DNA from: Sinonovacula constricta | Lineage: Eukaryota; Mollusca; Bivalvia; Cardiida; Solecurtidae | Reading direction: 5' to 3' | NCBI GenBank assembly: GCA_007844125.1 | Contig: CM017561.1 | Span: 59,051,715-59,115,714, forward strand | DNA length: 64,000 bases | Shown: one piece after another, positions 61,405-64,000 of the stretch | How the letters are laid out: every line of letters begins with the position of its first letter | Numbering within the stretch: the stretch's first letter is position 1 | Program-made: the position numbers and the translations under genes | Notes under the pieces: model-generated | Databases searched by the model: none | What the model saw: the letters and a program-made list of their open reading frames with translations, nothing else | What the model was told of the DNA's origin: nothing

Positions 61405-61615
61405 TTTGGTTAGTGTTAGGGGTTCCTTTGGTCAAGGGACTCCTTGGCCTCACATTGTGCGGGTTCAAGTCCCGACCCTTGCAAAGAACTTTATATGGAA
61501 AGATCTTCCAGCTGACCCGCAGTGCAACTGTGATTCTATGCAGAAATTTGCCTTTCTCCACCAAAATAGCTGGATGAGGCTGATCGTTGTGTCGCCATAA
61601 TGCATTTATAAAAAC
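61405..61615 (+). mobile_element. SINE family 1
   Basis: 'gtgcgggttcaagtcccgac' (B-box), 'gatcttccagctgacccgc', 'ctttctccaccaaaatagc' and 'tgtgtcgccataatgcattt'. Confidence 0.75.
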
Positions 61616-61754
61616 AAACATACAACTTACGGTTTTTGTCATGCTTTTACTTAAAACTCTCAGCAACTGTTCTGTAATTTGTAACATTGAATGTATTTCG
61701 TAGCATGGACTTTTCCCCAAAGATATGTTATGTTTTTGTTTGTTTTTAAATACA

Positions 61755-61985
61755 TTTGCAGTGACCAATTATGATCATTAAAGCGACCTCCAGCTGTTGT
61801 GGTGAAGGAAGACCCCAAGAGAAATGTCTGGGTAGAACCACCAGTGCATACTGCAGGTCAGTTAGAAAACCTTCCCACATTTATAAGTCCTTCGCCTGAA
61901 TGGGACTCGAACCCACGGTGAGAGGCTAAACAGTCAGAGGAGTTACAAGTCGGCAACTCTACCACTATGCCACAGGCGCCCTCAC
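61755..61985 (-). mobile_element. SINE family 1, near full length, reverse
   Basis: Minus strand: 'ggcgcctgtggcatagtggt' head, 'gtgggttcgagtcccattca' B-box, 'ctaactgacctgcagtatgc', 'tggtggttctacccagac' and 'ggggtcttccttcacc'. One of the best preserved copies. Confidence 0.85.
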
Positions 61986-62519
61986 AAAAAGTCCCAGGAC
62001 TTGATTATAGCTTTAAGACAGGTTCGCCACTGTCTAAACCTGTCCCTATGTTAACGTTTAACAATAGTATAAGCTTGACATGCTTTGAGACCAGTAGTTT
62101 AGAATGTTGGCTACATTGTGACAGACTTTACATTGAAACCTTGCACCAACGTTGTGACAAGAATGACCAATTTGTAATGTGTGTTGTTTATGCCCATATC
62201 AAGACTGTTATTATATTGTTCATTATTTACAAGTTGATCCAAACCATTTTGATGCAGACACATACATGTGCAATATTATAAATTGTCGAATAAAATATAA
62301 AACTTCAAGTGGTGTTCTTCAAATTCCTTCTGCTAAGTAGTGCAAACCTAATACTAGTAGCCCCTTTTTATCCCACATAAAAATTGTCCATTTCCGCCAA
62401 TACAATTGCAAAATAATGTAATAAGTAAAATAAAAATGAACTTGACAATTTGTATGATAAGAATATATTAATTGAGCATCCTATGATGTTTTGTGGTCAG
62501 TAGCTACTTCTCCTTTGGA

Positions 62520-62562
62520 ACTCTCTCTCTCTCTCTCTCTTTCACTCTCTCTAGAACTATGA
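62520..62562. repeat. CT dinucleotide repeat
   Basis: A CT tract with a TTTCA interruption. Simple repeat. Confidence 0.9.
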
Positions 62563-63454
62563 ACTATTCGTAAGAAACTAGAAGCTATAGCACTGATATT
62601 TGACATGAATGCTCCTTTGGTCCTCTCACAAGATTAATTTTAAAAGTGTTGATACGTAAAAACAACAAACATTAACAGCAACAAAACAACAACAACAAAC
62701 GACAGGTGTATGGCCACTTTTTATATATTACCATGCAATAAAATCTTCCTGTTAACACCATGAGCTACAATCTTGATATTTGGTAGACATTGTCCTTAGG
62801 CGGCCAAAAAAAGAAAGTTATCAATTCCAGGAGCCTGGCAATTTTCCATAAACGTGTATAGCTATGCATGTAGCAAACATGTTAATTTCTTGTGAATTTC
62901 TCTATCAAGATTGCTACAAACTATCTTTTAGAAAACATGCCCACCAGTGGCTATGCTATTTTCCATACATGGATAATTTCTTAAACCTTGAAACTTGTCG
63001 GATTAAAACTCTTCGATTATATTGAACCTAATTTTCAAAATGATTTATGTCGCTTCCCGTTAAGTGTCGTTTCGATTATTCTGGTCTGCTTAAAATCTAT
63101 AATTTAACATCTTCGGTTGTCAGGTGAAAGATGCAGGGTAAAACTGATAATCGTTGTATTTTACTTAGTTCAAATGTCAAGAGTGCAGTCAAATGTAACG
63201 AAACTAAACATAAAATACTTAATGTCTATTGTCGGTATTATTTTAAGACCGAAGTCCGTCGAAGCTAATTGGTCACAATTTACATACACATTTAAAATGT
63301 TAATACAATGGTTTACTGACAACGAATAACTGATTCAAACAACCTCTGAATATCAGATCAATGAGATTAAGGTGTATTTGAAAACATTATTCTGTCTTCA
63401 TTTTAGAAAACTCAAAAGCGTCGCAACGGTTTACAACACAGTTAAGCCGTTTTA

Positions 63455-63948
63455 AATGTGGTATCCGACAGTTTGGACTAGATATTGTTTCTTAAATAAC
63501 AAAGCATTGTCACCCGAAAAGGTCCTGCAAAATGCTGTTAACTGTTGCCCTAGATGTGTATGAACAGTGAAACATAAATCCATACTCGTCATTGCAAACA
63601 GGTATTTCCTATCTGAGCCACGCTGTAGAGATAGCTATTTTTGAACTAAGAAAACCACGTGACAACTTACTTTTGAGATCGCGTTATATCGTCATTCGGG
63701 TAGTTCGCGCTGACGTCGATATCTATTTTTAGCAAAGTTCATTTTCGTACTTATTTTTAGATTTGGAAAGGATGAGAATTTAAAGTGATTCTTTCGCAGT
63801 TGTGCTGTCTTACAACATAGGTAGTGCTTAAAATAGTCTTTACGTAGACCAAAGTATGAGTTTATGCAGAAATTATGCACGAATTCCCGGAAATTGTGGA
63901 AAATATTGTTACATACATTGACTCAGGCAAACTGTCGAATACCACCAT
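63455..63948 (-). mobile_element. Same MITE family, copy 3 (reverse)
   Basis: Ends 'aatgtggtatccgacagttt' and 'aaactgtcgaataccaccat'. On the minus strand it contains 'gttgtcacgtggttttcttag' and 'gtggctcagataggaaata', which match copy 1. Confidence 0.8.
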
Positions 63949-64000
63949 TTAGGTCAACTATCTAGTTAACTGCCGAGCTGCGCATGTTGGAATGTATGTC

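Larger units (their letters stand above)
55240..64000. other. Region downstream of PXK: repeats, no gene seen
   Basis: No supportable exon on either strand. It holds two SINE family 2 copies, a foldback at 60.08 kb, an inverted pair of SINE family 1 copies at 61.4-62.0 kb, a CT repeat, and MITE copy 3. The rest is AT-rich and unique-looking. Confidence 0.45.

Noticed and set aside
61400..61768. 122-residue minus-strand frame and overlapping plus frames
   Set aside because: They are readings through a SINE family 1 copy; no protein family.

Overview
This is a window of animal nuclear DNA: AT-rich, gene-sparse, with spliced genes and many small transposons. The repeat content points to a bivalve mollusc. 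It has several tRNA-derived SINE families, the AGCTCACC...GGTGAGCG element common in molluscan genomes, and short hairpin elements. Species is not determinable from sequence alone. No bacterial, operon or CRISPR features are present.

Layout. About 4.74-5.72 kb (+) holds two small adjacent CARD-only reading frames most like the caspase-2/CRADD type of CARD. A single-exon gene at 12.83-13.49 kb (+) encodes a 218-residue coiled-coil protein that I do not recognise, with a tandem CRE-like site just upstream. A complete eight-exon AUH gene (mitochondrial methylglutaconyl-CoA hydratase, leucine breakdown) runs on the minus strand from 32,429 to 16,161. A complete 14-exon PXK gene (PX-domain, kinase-like, WH2 tail) runs on the plus strand from 35,437 to 54,952. 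All splice junctions of both genes keep frame and give proteins of 305 and 576 residues. From 55 to 64 kb I see the PXK 3' UTR and repeats but no further gene.

AUH and PXK are divergent neighbours. About 320 bp of non-repeat DNA lies between their start codons, split by a 2.68-kb terminal-inverted-repeat element (32,635-35,311) flanked by a perfect 10-bp target duplication. A second inverted-repeat element (about 21.74-24.99 kb) sits in AUH intron 3 and carries its own exon-like pieces. AUH intron 2 holds a 14-copy, exactly 91-bp satellite that ends in a palindrome of a dispersed foldback element. PXK intron 11 holds an array of over 20 copies of a segment that looks like the intron's own 3' splice site. 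SINEs inside PXK introns are all in the gene's own orientation.

Functionally, the two long genes are unrelated: one is a matrix enzyme, the other an endosomal or membrane pseudokinase. The two CARD frames suggest an apoptosis or innate-immunity adaptor function.
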